The notes: a model not told the origin generated them from the letters alone. 64,000 nucleotides of DNA from Pseudomonadota bacterium (GCA_018241425.1 JAFEDU010000001.1:1116001-1180000), one strand, 5' to 3'; shown: positions 15,381-25,049, counted from the stretch's first letter. Numbers and translations: made by a program.

Positions 15381-15992
15381 CTAGGATCCCTGCTGCCCGC
15401 GCAGGGTATGCAGGGGCACCGCGTCGGACGCCTGGAACCGCCGGCGATCCGGCTCCACCGCAGGAAGCGGTGCGCACTCCCGCAGGGACTTGAGACACCG
15501 CGCGGCGAGGTCCTGGTACTCGCGCGTGCCCTGCGCCTTCCAGGCGAGTTCCTCAGGCTTGAGTTCACGGACGACGCGCGCCGGCACGCCCATCACCAGC
15601 GTGCGCCTCGGAACCACGAACGCGGCACGGACGAAGCTCGCTGCCCCGACGAACGCCTCTTCCTCCACCACGACATCGTCCATGACCACCGCGGCGATAC
15701 CGATGAGCGCCCCGCGACGGATCGTGCAGCCATGCAGCACCGCCGAGTGTCCGATGTGCGCGTCCTCTTCCAGGTGCGCGTCCTTGTCCGGGAAGCTGTG
15801 CAGCACGCAGCAGTCCTGCACGTTGACCCCGCGCCCCAGGACGATGCGCCCAAAGTCCCCGCGGAGCGATGCCCCGGGGCCGATGTAGCAGTTCGGGCCC
15901 ACGATGACGTCGCCGATCAGCACCGCCTGCGGATGCACGAAGCTCGTCGGATCGACGACCGGGGTTAGGCCTTCCAGGGAGTAGACGGCCAT
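15381..15992 (-). CDS. paaY: Gamma-carbonic-anhydrase-like left-handed beta-helix protein (PaaY/CaiE type)
   Basis: A 203-residue hexapeptide-repeat protein. The N-terminus VYSLEGLTPVVDPTSFVHP and the RGDFGRIVLG, NVQDCCVLHSFP and HIGHSAVLHGC segments are typical of PaaY and CaiE; three histidines suited to the metal site are visible (H65, H82 and H87 region). PaaY is a thioesterase-type safeguard in phenylacetate catabolism, and CaiE occurs with carnitine CoA-ligation genes. Its start overlaps the enoyl-CoA hydratase stop by one base (TAATG), in an operon with a CaiB-type CoA transferase, so a role in acyl-CoA catabolism fits. Symbol by similarity only. Confidence 0.82.
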   Translation of the reverse strand: MAVYSLEGLTPVVDPTSFVHPQAVLIGDVIVGPNCYIGPGASLRGDFGRIVLGRGVNVQDCCVLHSFPDKDAHLEEDAHIGHSAVLHGCTIRRGALIGIAAVVMDDVVVEEEAFVGAASFVRAAFVVPRRTLVMGVPARVVRELKPEELAWKAQGTREYQDLAARCLKSLRECAPLPAVEPDRRRFQASDAVPLHTLRGQQGS

Positions 15993-16747
15993 TACTGCTT
16001 GGCCTTCGCGCGGGCTAGGAACGCACTCACCGCATTACGGAACTCCTCGGTCTTCAGCTGTGCGCCGAAGATGCGCGCTTCCTCCTGCATCCGCTCGAAC
16101 AGCACGCCCGGGTCCCCGCGCAGCAGGCGGCGCGTGGCCGCGAGCGCCACCGGCGGCTGGTGCGTCAAGGCCAGCGCCGTGTTACGCGCCTCGGTCATGA
16201 GCACGGTCTCCTCGACCACCCGGTTCACGAGCCCGAGCCCCAGGGCCGCCGGTGCGTCGAACGGCCGCCCGAGGAGCAGCAGCTCCGCGGCGCGCTGCGG
16301 CCCGACCAGGCGCGGTACCAGGAGCGAGCTCGCCGCTTCCGGCACCAGCCCCAGGCTCACGAACGGCATGGTGAACTGCGTGGTGCGGGCCGCCAGCACC
16401 AGGTCGCAGTGCAGGAGCATCGTCACGCCGATCCCGACCGTCTGGCCGTGCACGGCCGCGACCATGGGCTTCTCGAGGTAGGCGAGCGAGCGCAGGAACC
16501 CGAGCACCGGGTGACCCGGGGAGAATTCGGGACCGGCGAGGAAGTCGTGCAGGTCGTTGCCGGCGCAGAACCCCGCGCCCTCCCCGCTCAGGAGCAGCGC
16601 GCGCACGCCTTCGTCGCGCCCTGCCTCGGCGAAGGCTGCGGTGAGCGCCTCGTACATCGCGAACGTGATCGCGTTGCGCTTGTCGGGGCGGTTCAGGCGG
16701 ATCTCGAGGAGCCCCTGCGAGCGGCTCAGGCGGACGAGGTCACTCAT
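15992..16747 (-). CDS. Enoyl-CoA hydratase/isomerase (crotonase) family protein
   Basis: A 251-residue crotonase-fold enzyme. The oxyanion-hole segments are GAGFCAGNDLHDF near 55-67 and AVHGQTVGIGVTMLLHCDLVLAA near 99-121; RLNRPDKRNAITF is at the N-terminus. At the position of the second hydratase glutamate the sequence reads LGLVPEAASSLLVPRL, keeping one glutamate as in many isomerase-type members. It is coupled to the CaiB-type gene (ATGA overlap) and to the PaaY-like gene (TAATG). It probably hydrates or isomerises an enoyl-CoA of the pathway fed by the CoA transferase. Confidence 0.9.
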   Translation of the reverse strand: MSDLVRLSRSQGLLEIRLNRPDKRNAITFAMYEALTAAFAEAGRDEGVRALLLSGEGAGFCAGNDLHDFLAGPEFSPGHPVLGFLRSLAYLEKPMVAAVHGQTVGIGVTMLLHCDLVLAARTTQFTMPFVSLGLVPEAASSLLVPRLVGPQRAAELLLLGRPFDAPAALGLGLVNRVVEETVLMTEARNTALALTHQPPVALAATRRLLRGDPGVLFERMQEEARIFGAQLKTEEFRNAVSAFLARAKAKQ

Positions 16748-17979
16748 GAACCCACTTTGCCCAGTGCGCCACTGTCGCGCAACCTCGCAAGCTCGGCCTC
16801 GGTGAGGCCCAGCCGCTCGCGCAGCACTTCCGTGGTGTGCTCGCCGAGCAGCGGCGGTGCGCGCCGGTACTCGATGGCGCTGCGCGAGAAGCGCGCCGGC
16901 TGGCGCACCTGCGGCACGAGGCCTGCTTTCGGGTGCGGCAGCTCGAAGCGCATCTGCCGGTGCACCACCTGGGGCTCCGCGAAGGCCTGCGCGATGTCAT
17001 TGATCGGGCCACACGGGACCCCGACGGCCGCGAGCCGCGTCAGCCACTGCTGCGTGGTCGCCGCCTTCAGTGCCGCCTGGACGCGCTCCACCAGGGCGCT
17101 GCGATGGGCCACGCGCGCCGCGTTGGTGGCGAATTCCGGGTTGCTGGATACGTCGGAGATGCCGGCCTCGCGGCAGAACGCCGCGAACTGGCGGTCGTTG
17201 CCGACCGCCAGCATGATGAAGCCATCGGCGGTGCTGAAGGACTGGTAGGGGGCAATGTTGGGATGGGCGGACCCATGGCGCCCGGGGGACTTGCCGGAGA
17301 GCAGGTAGTTGAGGTTCTGGTTCGCGAGCCAGCCGATCTGCGTGTCCAGGAGCGCCAGGTCGATGAACTGCCCGCGCCCCGAGGCGGTGCGCTCGAAGAG
17401 CGCCGCGAGGATGGCGCTCACCGCGTACATGCCCGCCATGAGGTCGGCCACGGCGACGCCCACCTTGACCGGACCGCCGCCCGGGGTGCCGTCGGGAAGG
17501 CCCGTGACACTCATGAGCCCGCCCATGCCCTGGATCATCGCGTCGTAGCCCGGGCGCGCGGCATCCGGGCCGTCCTGCCCGAAGCCGGTGATCGAGCAGT
17601 AGACGAGCCGGGGATTCACGGGCGCCAGGTCGTCATACGACAGCCCGTAGCGCTTGAGTCCCCCGACCTTGAAGTTCTCGATGAGGACGTCGCTGTCCCT
17701 GGCCAGGTCGCGTGCGAGCGCTGCGCCCCCCGGGTGCGCGAGGTCCAGGGTCACCGAGCGCTTGCCGCGGTTGGCGCTCAGGTAATAGGCCGAATCGGAA
17801 GTGGCCTGCCCCTGCGTGTCGGTGAGCCACGGCGGTCCCCACTGGCGCGTGTCATCGCCCTGCCCCGGTGCCTCCACCTTCACCACGTCCGCGCCGTAGT
17901 CGGCGAGCAGCTGCGTCGCCCACGGGCCGGCGAGCACGCGGGTGAGGTCGAGTACGCGGATGCCGTTCAGCGGTCCCAT
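16744..17979 (-). CDS. CaiB/BaiF family (class III) CoA transferase
   Basis: A 411-residue class III CoA transferase, the normal length. The start GIRVLDLTRVLAGPWATQLLADYGADVVKVE and NRGKRSVTLDL near 70 are family signatures; the catalytic aspartate lies in the VADLMAGMYA segment near 171-181 (GVAVADLMAG). It first makes the CoA thioester by exchange, and the next gene, a crotonase, would act on the product. It is the promoter-proximal gene of the three-gene operon. The acid substrate is not evident. Confidence 0.9.
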   Translation of the reverse strand: MGPLNGIRVLDLTRVLAGPWATQLLADYGADVVKVEAPGQGDDTRQWGPPWLTDTQGQATSDSAYYLSANRGKRSVTLDLAHPGGAALARDLARDSDVLIENFKVGGLKRYGLSYDDLAPVNPRLVYCSITGFGQDGPDAARPGYDAMIQGMGGLMSVTGLPDGTPGGGPVKVGVAVADLMAGMYAVSAILAALFERTASGRGQFIDLALLDTQIGWLANQNLNYLLSGKSPGRHGSAHPNIAPYQSFSTADGFIMLAVGNDRQFAAFCREAGISDVSSNPEFATNAARVAHRSALVERVQAALKAATTQQWLTRLAAVGVPCGPINDIAQAFAEPQVVHRQMRFELPHPKAGLVPQVRQPARFSRSAIEYRRAPPLLGEHTTEVLRERLGLTEAELARLRDSGALGKVGS

Positions 17980-18006
17980 CGCGGATGACCCGGACTGTGC
18001 CGGAAA

Positions 18007-19449
18007 TTAAGGCTCGTCCGCGGCCGCCGTCGCGGCCGCGCGGAAGTTGACCTCGCCGGAGTCGGCCGCGAGCCAGGTGAGCGCCGCCCAGGCGGCGACG
18101 TTCTGGTCCAGCTGCGCGCGGTCGACCTTGTCCAGCGTGTCGTCGGGCGTGTGGTGGATGTCGAAGTACCGCGTGCCGTCCTGCTTGAGCGCGAAGCCCG
18201 GCACGCCCTTGTCCTGCATGGGCGCCACGTCCGCCCCCACCTCGTGCCGCGGCGCGGGCTCGGCGATGATCCCGAGCGGCCCGAGCACGCGCAGCGCGCT
18301 GTCAGCGAAGGGGCCCGAGTGCACGCCGGCCGGGAGCCCGAGCGCATAGACCCGGTCGGCCCCGAAGTCCGACTCCCCGGCGAGCACGTGTCGCGGGAGC
18401 TCGGAGAGGTGCAGGGCCACGTAGGAGTTGCCGCCGAAGTCCCCGAACGGCGCGTTCGGCTGCGCGATCTCCTCCGAGCCGAAGAGCACCACGCGCACCG
18501 TGCGCGCGGGCTTGTGCGGGAGGTCGCGGATGAGCTTCGCGGCGGCGACCACGATCGCCGTCCCCGTCCCGTCATCGATGGCGCCCGTGCCCTGGTCCCA
18601 GCTGTCGAGGTGGCCGCCGATCACCACGAACTCCTCGGGCTTGGCGCTGCCCCTGATGTCGGCGATGACGTTCTGCGAGTGCGCATCGGTCACGTAGGAG
18701 GCACTGGAGAAGAGGTGCACGCGCGGCACGGACCCGAGGGCGGCCAGGCGCTCGAGCTGCTCGGCATCCGGCGGGCTCAGGGCAAAGGCCGGCACGGCCA
18801 CCTTGCCATCCACGTAGCGGGTCGTCCCGGTGTGGGCGATGCGGTGCGAGTCGGTACCGACCGAGCGCAGCAGGAACGCGATTGCGCCGGCCCGGGCGGC
18901 CGCCGCCGGGCCCTCGGTGCGCGCCGCCACCGCCGGCCCGTAGCCCGCACCATCCTGGGTGCGGACCATACGGTAGGTGACGAAGGCGATCTTGCCGGTG
19001 AGCGAGCCGGGAGCGGCGGCCTCGAGGTCCTTGAGCGAGGCGAAGGCCACGACGTCACCCTCGAGCCCGGCCGCCGGCGTCGGCGGGGACTCCCCGAGGG
19101 CGGCCACGGTGAGCTGCTGGCGCGTTGCGCCCAGGAGCTCGGCGCTTTCCTGCCCACGCACCCATGCGGTGATCGGGAAGGTCTCGATGTGCACGTTCTC
19201 GAAGCCCAGCGCCTTCAGGCGCCCCGCCGCCCACTGCGCGGCGGCGTGCTCGTTGGGCGAGCCGGCGGGCCGCGGCCCGAAGCGCGTGGTGAGCTCGCTC
19301 ACCCAGGTGAAGGCGATGTCGTGGCCGGCCAGCGCCGCATCGCGCAGCTGCGTGGCGACCGTTTCCGGCGGCACCGGCGGGGTGGCCGCCGCGGCCGTAC
19401 CGGCGAGGAGGAGCGCGACGACGAGAGAGGTGAAACGGTCCTTCGGCAC
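18007..19449 (-). CDS. M28 family zinc peptidase with PA domain, secreted
   Basis: A 480-residue protein starting at GTG, with a signal peptide of about 21 residues (SLVVALLLAGTAAAA). The M28 catalytic domain is seen from about 245: IGGHLDSWDQGTGAIDDGTG (zinc His and bridging Asp near 265-280), FGSEEI with the catalytic and zinc glutamates near 325, and FDIHHTPDDT near 430 with the last histidine. A protease-associated insert precedes it (about 115-235). Family members are periplasmic or extracellular aminopeptidases and carboxypeptidases. It stands alone between two unrelated units. Confidence 0.9.
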   Translation of the reverse strand: MPKDRFTSLVVALLLAGTAAAATPPVPPETVATQLRDAALAGHDIAFTWVSELTTRFGPRPAGSPNEHAAAQWAAGRLKALGFENVHIETFPITAWVRGQESAELLGATRQQLTVAALGESPPTPAAGLEGDVVAFASLKDLEAAAPGSLTGKIAFVTYRMVRTQDGAGYGPAVAARTEGPAAAARAGAIAFLLRSVGTDSHRIAHTGTTRYVDGKVAVPAFALSPPDAEQLERLAALGSVPRVHLFSSASYVTDAHSQNVIADIRGSAKPEEFVVIGGHLDSWDQGTGAIDDGTGTAIVVAAAKLIRDLPHKPARTVRVVLFGSEEIAQPNAPFGDFGGNSYVALHLSELPRHVLAGESDFGADRVYALGLPAGVHSGPFADSALRVLGPLGIIAEPAPRHEVGADVAPMQDKGVPGFALKQDGTRYFDIHHTPDDTLDKVDRAQLDQNVAAWAALTWLAADSGEVNFRAAATAAADEP

Positions 19450-19581
19450 GTCAGGTACTCCGCGGCACGGCAGTTGGGCCCCGGGAACGGGGCGAAGCGG
19501 CGCATTCTACGGGAATCGCACCCCGGCACCATGCTCGACAGAGCGGTGCGGGAGGGAGCGCCGGGGGCGCGCGAGGAGCCC

Positions 19582-22500
19582 TTAGGGAAGCTGCGCGACC
19601 GGCAGCGGGCGGGCGAGATGGAAGCCCTGCGCGTAGTCGACGCCGATGGTGCGCAGCTCCGCCAGCACCGGCTCGCTCTCCACGCACTCGGCCACGGTGG
19701 CGATGCCGAGCGCACGGCCGACCTTGCTCACCGCCTCCACCATGGAGCGGTTCACCGCGTCCTGGGTGATGTGGCTGATGAACTGGCCGTCGATCTTGAG
19801 AAAATCCACCGGCAGGGACTTGAGGTACACGAACGAGGACACCCCGGTGCCGAAGTCGTCGAGGGCGAACTTGCAGCCGCGGGCCTTGAGCTCGCTCATG
19901 AGGAAGCGCGCGTTGGAGAGGCTCGTGACGGCGGCCGTCTCGGTGATCTCGAAGCACAGGGCGCCTGCGATCTTCGGCTCCCCGACCGCCTGCAGCACGA
20001 AGTCCACGAACGACTCGTCGTTGAGCGAGGTGCCCGAGAGGTTCACCGCGAGCAACGGCAGGGCCTTGCCGGTGCGCTCGCGCTCGCGCAGCAGCGCGAT
20101 GGCGCGCTCGATCACCCAGCGGTCGATCGCCGACATCACATTGTAGCGCTCGGCGGCCGGGATGAACTCGGTGGGCGCCACGAGTTCCCCCGTGTCGTCG
20201 CGCAGGCGCACGGTGAGCTCGTGGAAGGCGCGGTCGTCCGCGCACGACAGCGGCACGATCGGCTGGAAGAAGAGCTCGAGCCGGTCGTCCTCGGCGGCGC
20301 GCGTGACGCGCGACACCCAGTGCATCTCCTTGTGGCGGTGCGAGACGCCGTCCGCCCCGTAGAGGTGGATGCGGTTGCGCCCGGCGTCCTTGGCGGCATA
20401 GCAGGCGATGTCGGCGGCCGACATCACGCTCGCGACGTTCTCGGTCTCGGCGCGGATCTGCACGATGCCGATGCTCGCGCCGACCGACAGCGTGCTCGTG
20501 CCCCACACGAAGCGGAAGTCGCGGATCGCCTGGCGCACGCCCTCGGCGATGCGCGTCGCCTGCTCGAGCGACACCCCCTCGAGCAGCACCCCGAACTCAT
20601 CGCCGCCCAGGCGCGCGATGATGTCAGAGGCGCGTACCCGGGTCTGCAGGAGCCCGGTGACGTCGCGCAGCAGCCGGTCGCCGGCCTGGTGGCCGCAGGT
20701 GTCGTTGACCAGCTTGAACTGGTCGAGGTCGATGTAGAGGAGCGCGTACGAGCCCTCGCCGCGCTGCGCCGAGAGCAGCGCCCCGTGCAGGCGGTTGTCG
20801 AACTCGCGCCGGTTGATGAGCCCGGTGAGCGCATCGTGGCTCGCCTGCCAGGAGAGCGCGCGGCGCAGGCGCCGCTCCTTGGTGACGTCGTGGAACACCA
20901 CCACGGCCCCGATCAGCTGGCCCTGGCGGTCGCAGATGGGAGCGGCGGATTCCTGGATCGCGACCTCGTGGCCGGTGCGCGTAATGAGCACGGCGTGGTC
21001 GGCCGGCGCCGGCGCCCCGCCCCGGCCGATCGCGCCGTCGAGCGAGCTCTCCACCGGCTCACGGGTGATCTCGTTCACCAGGCGCAGCACCGCACTGATC
21101 GGCTGGCCGCGCGCCTCCTGCAGCGTCCAGGCGGTGAGGCTCTCGGCGACGGGGTTGATGTACTCGATGCGCCCTTCCGCGTCGGTGCTGATGACCGCAT
21201 CGCCGATGGACTGCAGCGTGACCTGGGCGCGCTCCTTCTCGGCGAAGATGGCGCGCTCCGCGCGCTTGCGCTCGGTGATGTTGGTGATCGTGCCCTCGTA
21301 GCCGACGTGGCGGCCGCTGGCATCGCGCATCGGGCGTGCGTTCTCGAGCACCACCAGCTGCTGGCCGTCGCGGCGCCGCATGAGGAACTCCGCATCCCGG
21401 ATCTCCCCTTCCGAGTCCACGCGGCGCGCGAACTCGGCACGGTCGGAGGGGTCCCAGTAGAGCGCCTCGGCGGGCAGCGCGTAGAGATCCTCGGTGCTGC
21501 GGTACCCGAGCATGGCGACGAAGGCCGGGTTGACCGACAGCAGCCGCCCGTCGCGGCCGCTCTGGTAAACCCCCTCCGCGATCGACTCGAACAGGCCCCG
21601 GAACTTCGCCTCGCTCGCCCGCAGCGCCTCCTCGCCCAGGCGCCGCTCGATGGCGATGCCCGCAAGCTGCGCGGCGCGCGCCATGACCTCGGCCTCGTGC
21701 GGGGTCGGAAGACCCGCCTCGGCGCGGTACACCCCGAGCGCCCCGAGCACGGTGCCCCCGGCGGCGGTGATGGGCATGGCCCAGGCGGCCCTGAGGCCAG
21801 AGCCGGCCATGCCGCCGCGGGCCTCCTGCCAGAACGGGTCCTTGTTGAGGTCGGCCACCAGCACCTGGCGCTGCAGGTACACGCAGGCGGCGCACGAGCC
21901 GCTGCGGATCCCGACCGGGGCACCCTCGAGCACGCCGCGCACGCCCTTGGAGAGCTGCGGCGCGACCAGCGAGGCGAACGCCTTGCCGTCGGGCGCCAGC
22001 ACGCTGATGCCGGCGCGGGTGCCGGTGAGTGCCGACTCGATGAGCCAGGTGATGGAGGTGAGCACCTCCTGCAGCGGTGCGTTGCGCGTGACCTGCTCGA
22101 ACACCTGGTGCTCGGCTTCGGCCATGCGCTGGGCGCGCTTGCGCTCGGAGATGTCGACGAGCGAGCCGCGCACCAGGCGGCGGTTGTGGCTCGGCAGGCG
22201 CACCAGGCGCACCTCGCAGACGACCTCGCGTGCCTGGGAGTCGCGGTGCGACCACTCGAACTCCTGCACCTCGCCGGCCAGCGCCCGCTCGATGAACGCG
22301 CGCGCGCGCTCGTCCGAGCGCGCACCGTCGGGCTGCTGCGCGGGACTCAGGGAAACGGGCCCCACCTTAAGGAGCTGCTCGCGCGTGAGCCCGTAGAGCT
22401 TCTGCGCCTTCTCGTTGGCATCGACGTAGAGGCCGGTGTCGACGTCCAGCACCACGATGGCATCCGGGGCGTGGTCGACCAGCAGCTGGTAGCGCTGCGC

Positions 22501-23202
22501 GCTCTCGCGCATTGCCTGCTCGGACTCGCGCCGCTCGGTGACGTCGCGCAGACACAAGACGAAGCTCTGGCGCTGCGACAGCGGGGCCTTGCTGACGGCG
22601 ATCTCGGCCGGGAACAGGCGCCCGTCCTTGCGCTGCGCCCACTGCTCGCGCGCCGTGAGGTCGAGCGCGGTGTCGCCCAGGCTCGCCGCCAGGCGCTCGA
22701 GCGCCTCGGGCACGGTTTCGTCGGTAGCGATCTTGGGCAGGAGCAGGTCGATGCTCTTGCCGACGAGTTCCTCCTCGTCGTAGCCGAAAACGCGCTCGCC
22801 GGTCGGGTTGAAGGTGCGGATGAGCCCCGACTCGTCCACCAGCAGCACCACGTCCTTGATGTGGTCGAGGATCACCTGCAGGTGCTCGCTCGACTGCGCG
22901 CGCGCCTCGTGGGCGAGGGCCTGCGCCTCGTCGGCCATCAGGCGCATCGACTCGACGATGCCGCGCCGCTCGCGCTCGAGCGTCACGTAGTGCTCGTTGA
23001 TCAGGCGCAGCAGCATCGGCACGTCCGGATCGGCGTTGCCGGTGCGCAGGTGCAGCTCGCGCAGCTGTGCCTTCAGCTGCGGGTGCAGCTCAGGGTATTT
23101 CTCGGCGTGCGGACGGGCGTCCGCGCGCACGAGCGTGGTGGTGGCCCCCGGGGCGCCCTCCGGAGTATCGGGGCGCGCCCAGAAGGGATGGGACTTTGAC
23201 AT
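19582..23202 (-). CDS. Cyclic-di-GMP turnover sensor: PAS-PAS-GAF-PAS-PAS-GGDEF-EAL
   Basis: A 1206-residue cytoplasmic sensor without obvious membrane spans. Domains in order: coiled start (1-105), PAS (about 110-225), PAS (235-355), GAF (370-520), PAS (535-655), PAS (660-780), GGDEF (788-945) and EAL (970-1200). The diguanylate-cyclase signature is intact as LGGDEF near residue 865. In the EAL domain the signature is HELTVRL instead of EALLR, but the metal-binding glutamate, the N of NLS, FEITE, DDFGTG, KIDG and AE-x-VE are kept, with C replacing G in AEGVE, so phosphodiesterase activity remains possible. A TATGAT -10-like element lies at 23229-23234 on the minus strand. Confidence 0.92.
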   Translation of the reverse strand: MSKSHPFWARPDTPEGAPGATTTLVRADARPHAEKYPELHPQLKAQLRELHLRTGNADPDVPMLLRLINEHYVTLERERRGIVESMRLMADEAQALAHEARAQSSEHLQVILDHIKDVVLLVDESGLIRTFNPTGERVFGYDEEELVGKSIDLLLPKIATDETVPEALERLAASLGDTALDLTAREQWAQRKDGRLFPAEIAVSKAPLSQRQSFVLCLRDVTERRESEQAMRESAQRYQLLVDHAPDAIVVLDVDTGLYVDANEKAQKLYGLTREQLLKVGPVSLSPAQQPDGARSDERARAFIERALAGEVQEFEWSHRDSQAREVVCEVRLVRLPSHNRRLVRGSLVDISERKRAQRMAEAEHQVFEQVTRNAPLQEVLTSITWLIESALTGTRAGISVLAPDGKAFASLVAPQLSKGVRGVLEGAPVGIRSGSCAACVYLQRQVLVADLNKDPFWQEARGGMAGSGLRAAWAMPITAAGGTVLGALGVYRAEAGLPTPHEAEVMARAAQLAGIAIERRLGEEALRASEAKFRGLFESIAEGVYQSGRDGRLLSVNPAFVAMLGYRSTEDLYALPAEALYWDPSDRAEFARRVDSEGEIRDAEFLMRRRDGQQLVVLENARPMRDASGRHVGYEGTITNITERKRAERAIFAEKERAQVTLQSIGDAVISTDAEGRIEYINPVAESLTAWTLQEARGQPISAVLRLVNEITREPVESSLDGAIGRGGAPAPADHAVLITRTGHEVAIQESAAPICDRQGQLIGAVVVFHDVTKERRLRRALSWQASHDALTGLINRREFDNRLHGALLSAQRGEGSYALLYIDLDQFKLVNDTCGHQAGDRLLRDVTGLLQTRVRASDIIARLGGDEFGVLLEGVSLEQATRIAEGVRQAIRDFRFVWGTSTLSVGASIGIVQIRAETENVASVMSAADIACYAAKDAGRNRIHLYGADGVSHRHKEMHWVSRVTRAAEDDRLELFFQPIVPLSCADDRAFHELTVRLRDDTGELVAPTEFIPAAERYNVMSAIDRWVIERAIALLRERERTGKALPLLAVNLSGTSLNDESFVDFVLQAVGEPKIAGALCFEITETAAVTSLSNARFLMSELKARGCKFALDDFGTGVSSFVYLKSLPVDFLKIDGQFISHITQDAVNRSMVEAVSKVGRALGIATVAECVESEPVLAELRTIGVDYAQGFHLARPLPVAQLP

Positions 23203-23310
23203 AAGGAGGCCCGCGTAACCCGATTCAGATCATACGGACGGGGGCCTTTGGACCCTGTGACCCCCCTCGCGATTTGGGGGTGCGGGGGGCGCGGGAACGG
23301 CGGAAGTTTT

Positions 23311-23922
23311 CTACCGCGCTGCAGCAGCCGGCGCCGGGCCCTGGGCCGTGGCGGGTGGCGTTGCGGGCTTCGCCCCCGGCACGGGAGCGACCGGCAGGTC
23401 GGGCATCCCCTTCCCGGCGATCAGCGGGAACAGGTATGACTGGGTCGAGACCTGGCCTGCGGCGTCGACCGACACCGTGGCCGTCAGGGTATAGATGCCG
23501 TCCTTCTTGGGCAGCACCTTCACCGTGTGGTGGATGGGCGTGTTCTCCACCGGCTTCGCGACTTCCTCCAGGTCACCGGAGCCGACCATCTCCAGGCCCT
23601 CATCGCCCTCCACCCGTCCGAAGATGCGGTCGAGGTTGCCGCTCGTCGGGGTGATGGCCAGGACCACTTCCACCGGCTGCGCGACGTCGGGCTTGCCCTG
23701 GACGGAGAACTGCACCTGGATGGGCTGGGCGGCGGTCCCGGCCTTGGTCTGGGTGACCCCGGCGACGAGGCTGCGTTTCAACTGCTCCTCGGGGGAGAGC
23801 TTGCGGGTCCTGGCGGCCGCCTGCGCGGTGTTGCTCGCCGCCTCCTTGCCGGAGGAGCCGCAGGCCGCGAGCGCAAGGACGATCGCGAGGGCGGCGGTGG
23901 CGTTGCGCAGCAGGTTCCGCAT
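23311..23922 (-). CDS. Lipoprotein of unknown function
   Basis: A 203-residue protein with a clear lipobox, LALAACGSSG, near residue 22. The mature part has a beta-strand-rich look (IQVQFSVQGKPDVAQPVEVVLAITPTSG in two pieces; VKVLPKKDGIYTLTATVSV), suggesting an immunoglobulin-like fold, and ends in a proline/alanine-rich tail. I recognise no named family. It lies just downstream of SrkA on the same strand but 119 bases away, and upstream of the cyclic-di-GMP gene in the same direction with its stop 108 bases before that gene's own leader. Confidence 0.65.
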   Translation of the reverse strand: MRNLLRNATAALAIVLALAACGSSGKEAASNTAQAAARTRKLSPEEQLKRSLVAGVTQTKAGTAAQPIQVQFSVQGKPDVAQPVEVVLAITPTSGNLDRIFGRVEGDEGLEMVGSGDLEEVAKPVENTPIHHTVKVLPKKDGIYTLTATVSVDAAGQVSTQSYLFPLIAGKGMPDLPVAPVPGAKPATPPATAQGPAPAAAAR

Positions 23923-24041
23923 GGTCAATGAGCAGGCCCTTAAAGGGGGGTTGTCGGGGTGGCCTTCGAGGCCGGTCGTGGCCCCGACCATAACGCGGAG
24001 GGTGGGTCCCGCGCACGTGCGCCGTTCCCGATTTTAGTGCG

Positions 24042-25040
24042 TCAGGTCCGCAAAAGGGGGGGATCCTCGATCTGGCCGGCCTGCTCGAGCAGGTCCTGCA
24101 GGTAGCCTTCCCAGTAGCGCTCCTCGCCAAACCAGGGGAAGGCGCGCGGGAAGGCCGGGTCGCCCCAGCGGTGCGAGACCCACGCGCCGTGGTGCAGCAT
24201 GCGCAGGGCTCGCAGCGGCTCGATCAGGTGCACCTGCGCATAGTCGAAGTCGGCGAATTGCCGGTAGCCCTCCAGGATCTCGCTCCACTGGTGCTGCTGC
24301 TCGTCGGGGGTCCCCGACAGCAGCATCCACAGGTCCTGCACGGCAGGCCCGGTGGCGCAGTCATCCAGGTCCACGAAGACCGGCCCCTGCTCGTTCCACA
24401 GGAGGTTCCCGAGGTGGCAGTCCCCGTGCAGGCGGATCTCGCGCATCGGGCCTGCGGCCTCGTACGCGGTGCTCACCCGCTCGATCAGCACCCCGCTCAC
24501 GCTGGCATAGCGCTCGTGCAGGCGCTCGGGCAGCAGGTCGCTTTCCAGCACCTGCGCGCGCGCATCCCAGCCGAGGCGCTGGATGCCGATGCGCGGTCGC
24601 ACCTCGAAAGGCCGCGTCGCGCCGATGCGGTGCAGGCGCGCGAGGGCGCGCCCGAGGATCAGCCGGGCTTCCGGCGCATCGAGGTCCGGGGCGCGCCCGC
24701 GCAGGAACGGGAAGGCGCTGAAGCGGTAGTCCCGGAACCTGAGGAGCGTCTGCCCCTCGACCGCGAGGGGAGCGGCCACCGGCAGCTCGGCCTTTGCCAG
24801 CTCGCCGGTGAAGGCGTGCTCCTCGAGGATCTGTGCGTCGCTCCAGCGGTGCGGGCGGTAGAACTTGAGGACCAGGCCCTGCTCGTCGTTCCAGAGCTGG
24901 TACACCCGGTTCTCGTAGCTGTTCAGCGCAAATAGCCGCCCGTCGGGGTTCAGGCCCACGGCCGCCGCCGCATCCAGCACCACCTCGGGTGTCAGACCTG
25001 CGAAGGGCGCCACAGTGCTGTCGCGTGTTTTGTTTATCAT
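24042..25040 (-). CDS. srkA: Stress response kinase A (SrkA/YihE)
   Basis: A 332-residue bacterial kinase of the choline/aminoglycoside-kinase fold. Signature segments are SYENRVYQLW near 40-50, VLKFYRPHRWSDAQI near 56-70, the catalytic loop LHGDCHLGNLLW near 205-216 and FVDLDDCATGPAVQDLW near 220-236. SrkA is a serine/threonine kinase that counters stress-induced death in Escherichia coli. I place the start at the ATG at 25040; another ATG two codons earlier (25046) is possible. Either way it is within 10 bases of the divergent galE start, so promoter sites must lie inside coding DNA. Confidence 0.9.
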   Translation of the reverse strand: MINKTRDSTVAPFAGLTPEVVLDAAAAVGLNPDGRLFALNSYENRVYQLWNDEQGLVLKFYRPHRWSDAQILEEHAFTGELAKAELPVAAPLAVEGQTLLRFRDYRFSAFPFLRGRAPDLDAPEARLILGRALARLHRIGATRPFEVRPRIGIQRLGWDARAQVLESDLLPERLHERYASVSGVLIERVSTAYEAAGPMREIRLHGDCHLGNLLWNEQGPVFVDLDDCATGPAVQDLWMLLSGTPDEQQHQWSEILEGYRQFADFDYAQVHLIEPLRALRMLHHGAWVSHRWGDPAFPRAFPWFGEERYWEGYLQDLLEQAGQIEDPPLLRT

Positions 25041-25049
25041 CCCCACCCC

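Noticed and set aside
18151..23199. Very long open frame of 1682 codons on the plus strand opposite the PAS-GGDEF-EAL gene
   Set aside because: It is a shadow caused by high GC; the minus strand encodes clear PAS, GAF, GGDEF and EAL domains.
23203..23210. TAAGGAGG resembling a plus-strand ribosome-binding site
   Set aside because: No coding frame follows on the plus strand; it is the chance complement of the minus-strand leader.
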